64,000 nt of DNA from Cherax quadricarinatus (GCF_038502225.1 NW_027196406.1:28785-92784); one strand, 5' to 3'; counted from the first letter of the stretch, positions 41,601-50,584 are shown. Made by a program: numbers and translations. Notes: generated by a model not told the origin, from the sequence alone.

Positions 41601-42388
41601 CACACTGAGGTCCTGGTGCACTCACCTAACACACTGAGGTCCTGGTGCACTCACCTAACACACTGAGGTCCTGGTGCACTCACCTAACACACTGAGGTCC
41701 TGGTGCACTCACCAAACACACTGAGGTCCTGGTGCACTCACCTAACACACTGAGGTCCTGGTGCACTCACCTAACACACTGAGGTCCTGGTGCACTCACT
41801 TAACACACTGAGGTCCTGGTGCACTCACCTAACACACTGAGGTCCTGGTGCACTCACCTAACACACTGAGGTCCTGGTGCACTCACCTAACACACTGATG
41901 TCCTGGTGCACTCACCTAACACACTGATGTCCTGGTGCATTCACCTAACACACTGAGTTCCTGGTGCACTCACCTAACACAGAGTTCCTGGTGCACTTAC
42001 CTAACACAAAGTTCCTGATGCACTCACCTAGCACACTGAGGTCCTGATGCACTCACCTAACACACTGATGTCCTGGTGCACTCACCTAACACACTGAGAT
42101 CCTGGTGCACTCACCTAACACACTGAGGTCCTGGTGCACTCACCTAACACACTGAGTTTCTGGTGCACTCACCTAACACACTGAGTTTCTGGTGCACTCA
42201 CCTAACACACTGATGTCCTGGTGCACTCACCTAACACACTGATGTCCTGGTGCACTCACCTAACACACTGAGGTCCTGGTGCACTCACCTAACACACTGA
42301 GGTCCTGGTGCACTCACCTAACACAGTGAGTTCCTGACGCACTCACCTCACACACTGAGTTCCTGGTGCACTCACCTAACAGACTGAG
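38667..42388. repeat. 27/29-bp minisatellite, 3.7 kb, ~130 copies
   Basis: Units CACCTAACACTGAGGTCCTG plus GTGCACT (27 bp) and a +AC form (29 bp). 27-bp units fill 40330-40995 almost pure, while 29-bp units dominate elsewhere, showing local homogenisation. Open frames here (for example 40306-41033) come from the 27-bp period. Confidence 0.97.
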
Positions 42389-42560
42389 GCCCGGGGATCG
42401 ATTCCCGGTACGGGTGGAAACATTAGGCACCTGTTGCCCATGTTCACGTAACAGTAAAACAGGTACCTGGGTGTTAGTCGACTTGTGTGGGTCGCATCCT
42501 GGGGACAAAATTAGCCTAATCTGAGGGAAATACTCTGCATAACAAGGGACTTTCTGTACA
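42383..42560 (+). mobile_element. tRNA-related SINE family D copy
   Basis: GGGGATCGATTCCCGG (B-box-like), CAGGTACCTGGGTGTTAGTC, GGGTCGCATCCTGGGGACAA, GAAATACTCTGCATAACA. Same order as 12986-13145. It starts inside the last minisatellite unit. Confidence 0.7.
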
Positions 42561-42597
42561 GTAATATGTCATTGATGTCAGCTAGACCTGTATACCT

Positions 42598-42650
42598 TGT
42601 ACTTGTACTTGTACTTGTACTTGTACTTGTACATGCACTTGTACTTGTGG
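42598..42650. repeat. (ACTTGT)n hexanucleotide repeat
   Basis: About eight near-perfect units following the SINE-D copy; possibly its 3' tail. Confidence 0.85.
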
Positions 42651-42778
42651 AAATAAAGATTTAGTGATGTTTAAACTTATTATTTTGAGATGATTTCGCA
42701 ACCAATTTTCGCTTTTCTGTTTTTTAAGGCGATGATTTGCTGAATGAGCTAAATCTGAACGTCCCCTCCCCACATGCA

Positions 42779-42828
42779 CTGTATAATCCTATGGGTTTAG
42801 CTCTCCCCCATGATTATAATAATGCTAA
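42779..42828 (+). mobile_element. SINE-B / I-LINE tail fragment
   Basis: ACTGTATAATCCTATGGGTT, then TAGCTCTCCCCCATGATTATAATAAT. Matches the SINE-B 3' end, plus orientation. Confidence 0.7.
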
Positions 42829-42844
42829 TTAAGATGTGCAACAT

Positions 42845-43110
42845 GTCACTTACGAAATCGCAATAACACGATTGCAAACAGATCACGGAACGGGTGGGGT
42901 TTCAACCTCATCGTGTCGCATCCCACTGCATCACGTCACGTATGTGTTGTAAACAATGAGGTGCCTGGCAGTACCTGTCTAGCATCTGCGGGGGGGGGGG
43001 GGGTCGACAGGGGACTTTGAAGCTAAATTACTGTTTACACAAGGGCTAAATTTGCTTTTAAAGATTCTCGTGAATTTCTAGACATTTGCCAGAAGTGATC
43101 ATGTGGTCTC
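42845..43110. other. tRNA-SINE scrap, poly-G run, no gene
   Basis: 42845-42905 resembles the tRNA-type repeat at 27360. A G run of ~16 lies at 42990-43005. No coding region. Confidence 0.5.
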
Positions 43111-43111
43111 C

Positions 43112-43149
<38 letters not shown>

Positions 43150-43152
43150 GTC

Positions 43153-43193
<41 letters not shown>

Positions 43194-43198
43194 GTGTC

Positions 43199-43233
<35 letters not shown>

Positions 43234-43260
43234 GTGTCTCTGTCTCTCTCTGTCTCTTTG
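43111..43260. repeat. (CT)n / (GTCT)n microsatellite
   Basis: Alternating CT, GTCT and GTGTCT blocks. Confidence 0.95.
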
Positions 43261-43304
43261 CTTTAAAAATCTAGTAACTACTGAGTGTATGGTTGGAGGA
43301 TATT

Positions 43305-43375
43305 ACTGATAGGATAAACGTTTATTTAAGGACGTTTCGCTCACAAGGTAGCTTCATCAAGTGGATAAAAACGTT
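43305..43375 (-). repeat. Decayed hammerhead-like terminal repeat
   Basis: Minus strand: CCAC-UUGAUGA-A-GCUAC..GUGAGC-GAAACGUC-CUUAAAUAAACG. One extra or changed base in the first box; GAAA and a GUC triplet are present. Confidence 0.5.
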
Positions 43376-43700
43376 GTCTTAAAAACTTAATTCTTCTCCG
43401 AGGGAAAAATGGCAGTGATGCAATTGTTTAAGACGTCTCCACTGACAACATTTCGGTCGTTGGACCACGTGATCAACGTCTATGAACTGAAACATTCTCA
43501 GTAAAGTTGTGCTAAATAGTTACATTGGTGTCTGTTTACCCCCTCAGGTTGTCTTCAGTCATCTGCCGGGAGTTCTCCAACTAGTGATTTCCCCCATTTG
43601 TGACTCCGCCTACTACTGCTCCACCTCACCTGTCATCAGTGGTTACCCGGTTGTCTCAAACTCCTCCTCCTCATCTTCCACCTTTCTCTGCACTGAGAAG
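43376..43700. other. No gene seen
   Basis: Short open frame at 43509-43823 has no domain, and its end runs into a terminal repeat and a SINE. Not supported as a gene. Confidence 0.45.
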
Positions 43701-43771
43701 TGGTCTGATGATACCGACAAGATGTGGAAAGTGACACTTATGCACAATACAGGACATTTGTTGAAGAAAAC

Positions 43772-43939
43772 GTTTCGCCCAAATGTAATTATAATAATCA
43801 ATGGAGAAGCGCTAAACCAGTAGGATTATATAGCGCCTGTGGGGGGATTTGGAAGGTATTCAGGTGTAATTCAGGGAACTGGAGCACAGATTCAATTCCC
43901 TAGATCAAAAGCCCCTCACCAGCATCAGTTTCGCCCAAA
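43772..43939 (-). mobile_element. SINE-B copy inserted in a terminal repeat, with target duplication
   Basis: Insert 43784-43927 (144 bp) flanked by GTTTCGCCCAAA at 43772-43783 and 43928-43939. Head block GGTGAGGGGCTTTTGATCTAGGG and tail block GCGCTATATAATCCTACTGG, then TTTAGCGCTTCTCCATTGATT (minus strand). It lacks the first ~20 nt of the 164-bp form and interrupts a hammerhead-like hairpin. Confidence 0.88.
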
Positions 43940-43996
43940 ATGGGTTCCTTCATTAAAATTGAGGAATTAGACACATGTGCAACTCTTGGGTATCTT

Positions 43997-44040
43997 TATT
44001 GAGGAAACGTTTCGCCACACAGTGGCTTCATCAGTCCATA
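43997..44040 (-). ncRNA. Hammerhead-ribozyme-like motif
   Basis: UAUGGA-CUGAUGA-A-GCCAC(UGU)GUGGC-GAAACGUU-UCCUCAAUA. Helix I GGA/UCC; self-complementary ACGU. Confidence 0.55.
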
Positions 44041-44121
44041 CAAAGGAGAATCTTGAAGATCAGGAGGAGAATGAGGTAATCAGTCCCTCAACCTTGAGTC
44101 GATGTGGTCAGTCCATCAATC

Positions 44122-44415
44122 CATCATCATCGACACCATGCCTAACCCTTCTAGGGTAGGGTAGGTGCCTGAGCCCGAGCCTTTAGCTCATAAGACTGTC
44201 ATTCCCATTTGCCCCCTTGGGGTGGGGATGGCAGACCAGAGAGGCCTAGCTTGTGGCTAGGCCTGGGGACAGTTGGTCCCAAAGATGAGGAGGTACTTGT
44301 GCCTCCTCCCATGGGAGACTTAGGTCTCAGACACTCCCTAAAGAGGGAGCCAAGGCCGGGCCACCACTTGGAAAAGGCCCGGGCCGGGAGAATACCGGCT
44401 AATCTTTAATAATAA
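44122..44415. mobile_element. 294-bp retroposon with 10-bp target duplication
   Basis: Flanked by TCCATCAATC at 44112-44121 and 44416-44425. GC-rich body with GGCCGGGCCACCACTTGG... and a TTTAATAATAA end at the right, CATCATCATCG at the left. Family not identified; the orientation depends on which end is the tail. The open frame at 44209-44409 is not convincing. Confidence 0.75.
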
Positions 44416-44440
44416 TCCATCAATCTTCAAGATTCTCCTT

Positions 44441-44486
44441 TGTATGGACTGATGAAGCCACTGTGTGGCGAAACGTTTCCTCAATA
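44441..44486 (+). ncRNA. Hammerhead-ribozyme-like motif
   Basis: Plus-strand partner of 43997-44040, all core boxes intact. Confidence 0.55.
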
Positions 44487-44545
44487 AAGATACCCAAGAG
44501 CTGCACATGTGTCTAATTTATCAACGTGTCGGTTCTCTGAACCAT

Positions 44546-45124
44546 TGATCTACAAGACTGAGGAAGCCACTGGCTGGCGAAACGTAAGATACCCAAATGT
44601 TTCACAAGTCTCTTATTTTTCAACTTGTCTATTTTCTCAACCATATATTCGTATCATCCGTCTTCTTGCTATATAAACTTTCCTCTGCAGACTGTGTCCT
44701 CTCACCTGATACGTGGTTAATCCTGCCATTTCGATACACTGATGCACCTGTCTACGCCATTAGCGATATTACCCGGCGATTATTATGTCATTTTCGAGTA
44801 ATATTCCGTCGGGTTTTGAAGATTCTGATTGGCTAGAAGCGTATGACTTCCTAAGTAATGTTTTCTTGTGGATTTTTTTTTTACGTATGACGTCAATGCT
44901 TTCGTTCTGCTACGAGAAAATGAACTTGTTTATCGCTAGAAGTGCTATTAGATGGTGTGTAAAACTGGGTGATTTTTATGGTAAAAGTTAGTTTTGCAAA
45001 ACCTGTTTAATATAAACGGTGTTTTGGGAGAGGCTCTGTGATTGGTTGGAGCGACTGACGTGTATATGACGTAAGCACCGCCATTTTCATATAGACTCTG
45101 GGCAAATGTATTTGTAAAAATAAT
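44546..45124. other. No gene; terminal-repeat scrap
   Basis: 44550-44645 carries a decayed block (CUGAGGA, GCCACUGGCUGGC, GAAACGUA) and a GGTTGAGAAAATAG hairpin remnant. The remainder is unique AT-rich sequence with short, unsupported open frames. Confidence 0.45.
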
Positions 45125-45322
45125 TAAAATACGTGTAATAAAGTTGGTAGAATTACCGACAATATGTAAAGTAAAAGGACACAAGTGCAACTAATGTGAC
45201 ATTTATTGTGGCAACGCTTCGCTCTCCAGGAGCTTGATAAAGCTCCTGGAGAGCGAAACGTTGCCACAATAAATGTCACATTAGTTGCACTTGTGTCCTT
45301 TTACTTTACATAAAATACGTGT
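45125..45322. mobile_element. Compact palindromic retroposon with target duplication
   Basis: Near-perfect palindrome 45165-45310 (71-bp arms, one mismatch, 3-4 nt centre), with a one-sided extension 45137-45164 holding the hairpin GGTAGAATTACC (45146-45157). Flanked by TAAAATACGTGT at 45125-45136 and 45311-45322. The arms carry CUUGAUAA-A-GCUC..GAGC-GAAACGUU, a degenerate hammerhead-like block. Same design as 5569-8411 and 27042-27336 but with no shared coding part. Confidence 0.88.
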
Positions 45323-45644
45323 GGAAAATGTTCGTAGATTTCACTTTAATCTATCCTATCCTATCCTATCCTATCCTAGTCTAGCCTAACCCAGCCTAAT
45401 ATAACTTAACCATACTTAACCTAAGAAAAATATTATATATGAACTTATATATATGGGACAATCTATGTGGATAAGGAGGCATAATACTGACCTTCATGTT
45501 GAAGAGACGAGGCCCAGGAGATACAGCACAACCCCCTCCCCGCAAAACTCATAAATCTGGATATGTATAACTTGGCATATATACGTTGTATATACATAGT
45601 AACTATCGTATGGCAAAGGCCAGTGTCAGGAGAGAGACGTCCTG
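45323..45644. other. (CCTAT)n run, no gene
   Basis: 45349-45375 is a (CCTAT)n run fading into CCTAACCC-like words; the rest is unassigned. Confidence 0.5.
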
Positions 45645-45845
45645 GTGACACGTGTCCAGGGGACACTGGTCCAGGGGACACATGTCCTGGTGACACCTGC
45701 CCATGAGACACATGTCCTGGTGACACCTGCCCAGGAGGCACATGTCCTGGTGACACCTGCCCAGGGGACACATGTCCTGGTGACGCCTGCCCATGAGACA
45801 CATGTCCTGGTGACACCTGCCTAAGGGACACATGTCCTGGAGACG
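45645..45845. repeat. 30-bp minisatellite, ~7 copies
   Basis: ACATGTCCTGGTGACACCTG followed by CCCAGGGGAC and variants, period 30. Confidence 0.9.
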
Positions 45846-45849
45846 TGAA

Positions 45850-46277
45850 TCCTGAAGACAAATGACACAGAGCTACAAGGAAGACATCGGTACAGAGAGG
45901 AACTTGACTGAAGACACCTGCCCACGGGCGATACGTCTCAATAAATTCACTGGACACGTGTCCCGTTTCCTGACGGTCAAAATACAACCATCGACCGTCT
46001 GCCTGTTAACTTGTATATACATAACATAAACTACATAAACTGATAACGCCAACATTTGTAGTTATGTAACGAGAGTTACAACGAACAAATACCAACAATG
46101 AACTCAGCGTGAACAGACCGCAAAATATATAAAAAATTAGTGTCCGGGTGTGTTGACCTCTTTTGCCTTATCTCAGAAAAAACTGCAATGGACTGATATG
46201 GCCAGTTTACATTCATCTGTAATGATCGATATTTTAAATCATACAGATTATACATACATTCATTCAGCTTCATTCAC
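45850..46277. other. No gene seen
   Basis: Unique sequence without supported features. Confidence 0.45.
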
Positions 46278-46279
46278 CC

Positions 46280-46374
<95 letters not shown>

Positions 46375-46576
46375 ATAAGATCACAGTAAACAGGTGATTT
46401 CAGAATATGCAAAACAACCACTCTGAAAGAATAGAGAAATTCCAAGGGCTTTCGTGACTACTCACATTATCAAGAAACAATGAAAGTGAGTAGTCACGAA
46501 AGCACTTGGAATTTCTCTATTCTTTCAGAGTGGTTGTTTTGCATATTCTGAAATCACCTGTTTACTGTGATCTTAT

Positions 46577-46660
<84 letters not shown>
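46278..46660. mobile_element. Fold-back with (AT)n on both outer sides
   Basis: Arms 46371-46465 and 46485-46580 are ~95-bp inverted copies (a few mismatches) around a ~20-nt centre. (AT)n tracts flank them at 46278-46370 and 46580-46659. Each arm has GUGA GUAG UCAC followed by GAAAGC, the helix-GAAA block, and the left arm has UUGAUAA before it. It is a further subfamily of the hammerhead-like terminal repeats. Confidence 0.8.
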
Positions 46661-46661
<1 letters not shown>

Positions 46662-46693
46662 ATGTAAAATTACCACTGGATGAGTTGAATGAT

Positions 46694-46736
46694 GACTCTA
46701 GGCCTTTCGTGTTGCAATCAACACATCATCAGGATC
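46694..46736 (-). ncRNA. Hammerhead-like motif, second subfamily
   Basis: Minus strand: GAUC-CUGAUGA-U-GUGUUG(AUUG)CAACAC-GAAA-GGCC-UA-GAGUC. CUGAUGA and GAAA are exact, and helix II is 6 bp. Helix I can form from GAUC with GA(G)UC, and CUA is a permitted cleavage triplet. Helix III would be the self-complementary AGGCCU. One extra base lies before helix II, as in the other subfamily. Confidence 0.55.
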
Positions 46737-46958
46737 TTGCAATGTTGCACAAACGAGCAGGAAATCCTAGAAGATTCCTTCCTTGAATGTTGGTATATAG
46801 AAAAATCTTGAATTTTTGAGTTTTTTTCGCGAGGAAAAATGTCTTTTCTCCTCTTATTTGTACGCAAAAATTCCGAATGGCATTTTAAATTACTTATTAA
46901 ATGTGAAAAATGCCTGGGAAATGCTTGTAAAATGGTAACTATTATGTACACTACTATC

Positions 46959-47146
46959 ATTGGTTATGAACTACTACTATAATCAAGGAGGAAGCGCTAA
47001 ACCCGGAGGATTATACAGCGCCTGGGGGGGGGGGATGTGGAAGGCATTCAGGCTTAATTCGGGGAACTGGGGCACAGATCCAATTCCCTAAATCAAGAGC
47101 CCCTCACCAACATCAAGGAACCTTCCTTGAGGGGATTGGTTATGAA
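46959..47146 (-). mobile_element. SINE-B, complete 164-bp copy with target duplication
   Basis: Insert 46971-47134 flanked by ATTGGTTATGAA at 46959-46970 and 47135-47146. Minus strand starts CCCCTCAAGGAAGGTTCCTT and ends TTAGCGCTTCCTCCTTGATT + ATAGTAGTAG. Head resembles the I-LINE 5' end, tail its 3' end. Confidence 0.9.
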
Positions 47147-47269
47147 GAGTTAGTGATCAGTTAGGTGGTCAGTCCCTCAGCCTGAGGGACTGATTACCTC
47201 AAATACTATTTCTCCAAGGTTGATGGACTGATTACATCATCTTCATTTCACTACTACACCTGCTGCCTC

Positions 47270-47350
47270 TGTATTTGACTGAAGAAGTCTACCGTGTAGG
47301 CGAAGCGTTTCATCAGTAAAGATACCTGTTGCACAAGTGTCTTAATCATC
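47270..47350 (+). repeat. Hammerhead-like terminal repeat, diverged
   Basis: UUUGA-CUGAAGA-A-GUCUAC(CGU)GUAGGC-GAAGCGUUU-CAUCAGUAAAG. CUGAAGA still fits CUGANGA, but GAAA has become GAAG. GGTATTTTATG near 47358 echoes the extension. Confidence 0.5.
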
Positions 47351-47644
47351 AATTTATCGGTATTTTATGTAATTTTCAGCATCATCTGTTTACCACTAGT
47401 CAGGATACTTTAATTCCTAAAATAGGGACTGAGGTAAACTCTACATGTATACCCCAAGAGACATACACCTCATGGTGTGTATATCCTACGAGGATGCGGT
47501 GGTGCTTCCTGGTTTTAATCGCTGGGTGATGTCTCAAGCAGCTGACCTGAGAGCTGCGCCATCTAGGCACCAGGAAAATCACGGACCTCTTCTCATCCTG
47601 ATCTCACGGACGTGAACGATGAACAGTGGATATTAATGTAGATA
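47351..47644. other. No gene seen
   Basis: Unassigned; short open frames only. Confidence 0.4.
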
Positions 47645-47760
47645 AATGGCTTTGAGAACCGTCAAGTTGATAAATTAGACACATGTACAACACTCGGGTA
47701 TTTTTATTGAGGAAACTGTTTCTCAATAAAGATACTTAAGTGTTGTACACGTGTATAAAT
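47645..47760. repeat. Terminal-repeat fold-back, shortened
   Basis: AAATTAGACACATGTACAAC...TTTTTATTGAGGAAAC meets GTTTCTCAATAAAGATAC...GTTGTACACGTGTATAAATT. An inverted pair without the hairpin core. GGCTTTGAGAACC at 47649-47661 is an extension-type hairpin with a GU pair. Confidence 0.6.
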
Positions 47761-48832
47761 TACCAGAGTAAACATTAAAATAAATAGAAAGACTTAATGT
47801 ACATGGGGAAGATAGCAAGAGACTTGAGATATCCCAATGAGATTATCTGCTGCTGTTGTTGTTGGGGTTTATAGGGCCACTGACAGCATACACCGTATCG
47901 AACCCTGACTATCTGCTGACATGAGCTCTATACTTTTGTCTAGAGACATGAAAATGGAGGAACACTGCAACAGGCCTTCTGGTCCATACAAGACAAGTCC
48001 TTCTCAAGAACAGCCATTATCAGCCCACTTGTCCATCCTTTTCCCAAAGCTACCCAACCACTTGGTTCAATATCTCACAGGTACTAATCAAACCCAGACT
48101 TCTTCTGTAGTAGGTTCGACGGTCTTGCTTTGGTGAACCGGCCAGACTTCCTCGTGAATATCTACATGTGTGAGTGAAGGATAGGAAAACTGACAGTATC
48201 TTCCTGTGGAAAGAAAGACACAGCCTCATGTCAGTGATGAATTAGATACATGTGCAACATCTGGGTATCTGTATTTTGTAGACGCTTCGTCAACTAGTGG
48301 CTTTATCAATACAATGCAAAGAATAGTTGAAGAAAGAGACATTTGAGCAGCAATGCTGCTGCAGAAGTGTTATTCTTCAACTTAGCTGTTTTCTAGACCA
48401 TTTACGACGTGGAATAATTACTGGAGACGGTGGAAGATGTGAAATAACGTAGTTGAAGGTGATCAGTCCCTCAGTCTTGATACGAGAGGGAACCAGAGAC
48501 TGTAGATTGCAGTATAACAAACAAGTGAACCACAGAGACATTATGAAGTTCTCTCTCGCTCGTAGGGCTTACCTAGAGACGCTTCCGGGGGTCACCGCCC
48601 CCGGCCCCAGACCAGTCCTCCAGGTTGCCTGCCGCACGCGGTCCAATGAATACATCACAACCCGGGAGGCAAGTGGTTTACACTAATTAAAGAAGAACTG
48701 GAGGCGAATTCCTGTCCACAGTTTTCTGAATAGGTATGATCGAGTTCGGAGGTCAGGAGTCAGAAAACCGTTCGATGGTACAAGTCATGACCCCGCCAGA
48801 AGCCGTGACTCGTCCCCAGCAACAACATATAA

Positions 48833-48838
<6 letters not shown>
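47761..48838. other. Dispersed repeat scraps, no gene
   Basis: 47945-48075 matches the AACACTGCA.CAGGCC repeat. 48245-48310 is a decayed terminal repeat (minus: UUGAUAA-A-GCCACUAGUUGAC-GAAGCGUCU). 48575-48640 has the GC-rich LINE-C tail (minus). No supported coding region. Confidence 0.5.

Positions 48839-48903
<65 letters not shown>
48839..48903. repeat. (AC)n microsatellite abutting LINE-E1
   Basis: About 32 AC units immediately 5' of the LINE-E1 fragment, mirroring the (AC)n at its 3' end. Confidence 0.95.
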
Positions 48904-48907
<4 letters not shown>

Positions 48908-50103
48908 GACAAGAGAGAGAGGGGTGGGTTGATTGCATCTTCTTGGACTGCAAGAAGGCCTTTGACACAGTTCCTCACAAGAGATTAGTGCAGAAGCTAG
49001 AGCATCAGGCGCATATAACAGGAAGGGCACTGCAATGGATCAGAGAATACCTGACAGGGAGGCAACAACGAGTCATGGTACGTAATGATGTATCACAGTG
49101 GGCACCTGTGACGAGCGGGGTCCCACAGGGGTCGGTCCTAGGACCAGTGCTATTTTTGGTATATGTGAACGACATGACGGAAGGGTTAGACTCAGAAGTG
49201 TCCCTGTTTGCAGATGATGTGAAGTTAATGAGGAGAATTAAATCTGATGAGGACCAGGCAGGACTTCAAAGAGACCTGGACAGACTGGACACCTGGTCCA
49301 GCAAATGGCTTCTCGAATTTAATCCTGCCAAATGCAAAGTCATGAAGATGGGGGAGGGGCACAGAAGACCACAGACAGAGTATAGGCTAGGTGGCCAAAG
49401 ACTGCAAACCTCACTCAAGGAGAAAGATCTTGGGGTGAGTATAACACCGAGCATGTCTCCGGAAGCACACATCAATCAGATAACTGCTGCAGCATATGGG
49501 CGCCTGGCAAACCTGAGAACAGCATTCCGATACCTTAGTAAGGAATCATTCAAGACACTGTACACCGTGTATGTCAGGCCCATACTGGAGTATGCAGCAC
49601 CTGTTTGGAACCCGCACTTGATAAAGCACGTCAAGAAACTAGAGAAAGTACAAAGGTTTGCGACAAGGTTAGTTCCAGAGCTAAGGGGAATGTCCTATGA
49701 GGAAAGATTAAGGGAAATCGGCCTGACCACACTGGAGGACAGGAGGGTCAGGGGAGACATGATAACGACATATAAAATACTGCGTGGAATAGACAAGGTG
49801 GACAAAGACAGGATGTTCCAGGGGGGGACACAGAAACAAGAGGCCACAATTGGAAGTTGAAGACACAAATGAGTCAGAGAGATAGTAGGAAGTATTTCTT
49901 CAGTCATAGAGTTGTAAGGCAGTGGAATAGCCTAGAAAATGACGTAGTGGAGGCAGGAACCATACACAGTTTTAAGACGAGGTTTGATAAAGCTCATGGA
50001 GCGGGGAGAGAGAGGGCCTAGTAGCAACCGGTGAAGAGGAGGGGCCAGGAGCTAGGAATCGACCCCTGCAACCACAAATAGGTGAGTACAAATAGGTGAG
50101 GTG

Positions 50104-50145
<42 letters not shown>
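48904..50145 (+). pseudogene. LINE-E1, CR1-like reverse transcriptase fragment with (AC)n tail
   Basis: 5'-truncated within RT. 48907-49857 reads CIFLDCKKAFDTVPHKRLVQ (motif A), TSGVPQGSVLGPVLFLVYVN (motif B), SLFADDVKLMRR (motif C), FNPAKCKVMKMG, YVRPILEYAAPVWNPHL and RFATRLVPEL. A frameshift in a G run near 49823 separates the last ~60 codons (KYFFSHRVV, WNSLENDVVEAG, ending at ~50020). The 3' UTR is short and ends CAAATAGGTGAGTAC + (AC)n at 50105-50145. It lacks the endonuclease. Confidence 0.9.
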
Positions 50146-50146
<1 letters not shown>

Positions 50147-50149
<3 letters not shown>

Positions 50150-50395
50150 AGAAGGTCTAAAGATTTGTAGCAAGGTCCCGGAGCTAAAAGAATTTTGTTA
50201 TGAAGAGAGACTAAAGGAAATTAATCTGACGACTCCAGAAGAGAGGATTAGAGGAGACATGATTACGGCATACAAAATATAAAGACGATTTGACAGAGCA
50301 GATAAAAACAGACTACGAAATGCGAAACACAGAGGCGAGGGGTTAAAGATAAGATTAAAGCCATCTAAACCACAGAAACGTAAGGAAAAAACCAA
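50147..50395 (+). pseudogene. LINE-E relic
   Basis: Homologous to the RT C-terminal part of LINE-E (GAGAAGGTCTAAAGATTTGT, TATGAAGAGAGACTAAAGG, GGAGACATGATTACGGCATA) but with many stops. It follows the (AC)n of LINE-E1. Confidence 0.7.
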
Positions 50396-50520
50396 GGAAC
50401 GGGTGGGATTTGAACCCATGGCAAGTGAGACCTAGAACCCATTCGCCATGGATTGAAACCCCACCCATTCCGTGGTTTGTTTACAGTCACGTTTTTACGA
50501 CGTGAGAAACGTAAGTAAAT
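50396..50520. repeat. tRNA-SINE scrap in inverted arrangement
   Basis: GGAACGGGTGGGATTTGAAC (B-box-like) and its inverted counterpart CCACCCATTCCGTGG within 100 bp. Confidence 0.6.
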
Positions 50521-50584
50521 ACTTTTCCTAGTCTCAGGGTTGTATATAAGTGGGTTGACCTGCGTGAAGAAGTGGTAGAGAGAA

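Larger units (their letters stand above)
43960..44545. mobile_element. Fold-back pair of hammerhead-like terminal repeats
   Basis: Left arm 43965-44111 (minus) and right arm 44416-44515 (plus) are inverted. The right end continues into the extension with GGTTCTCTGAACC hairpin (44531-44543). A 294-bp retroposon is nested between the arms. I could not find a clean target duplication. Confidence 0.75.

Noticed and set aside
38667..42388. Telomere-like array because each unit contains CCTAA
   Set aside because: Unit is 27/29 bp with only one such word; not a (TTAGG)n array.
44209..44409. 66-codon ORF
   Set aside because: Lies within the 294-bp retroposon with target duplication; no family match.
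45349..45375. Interstitial telomere
   Set aside because: The repeat is (CCTAT)n; only a few CCTAA words follow.
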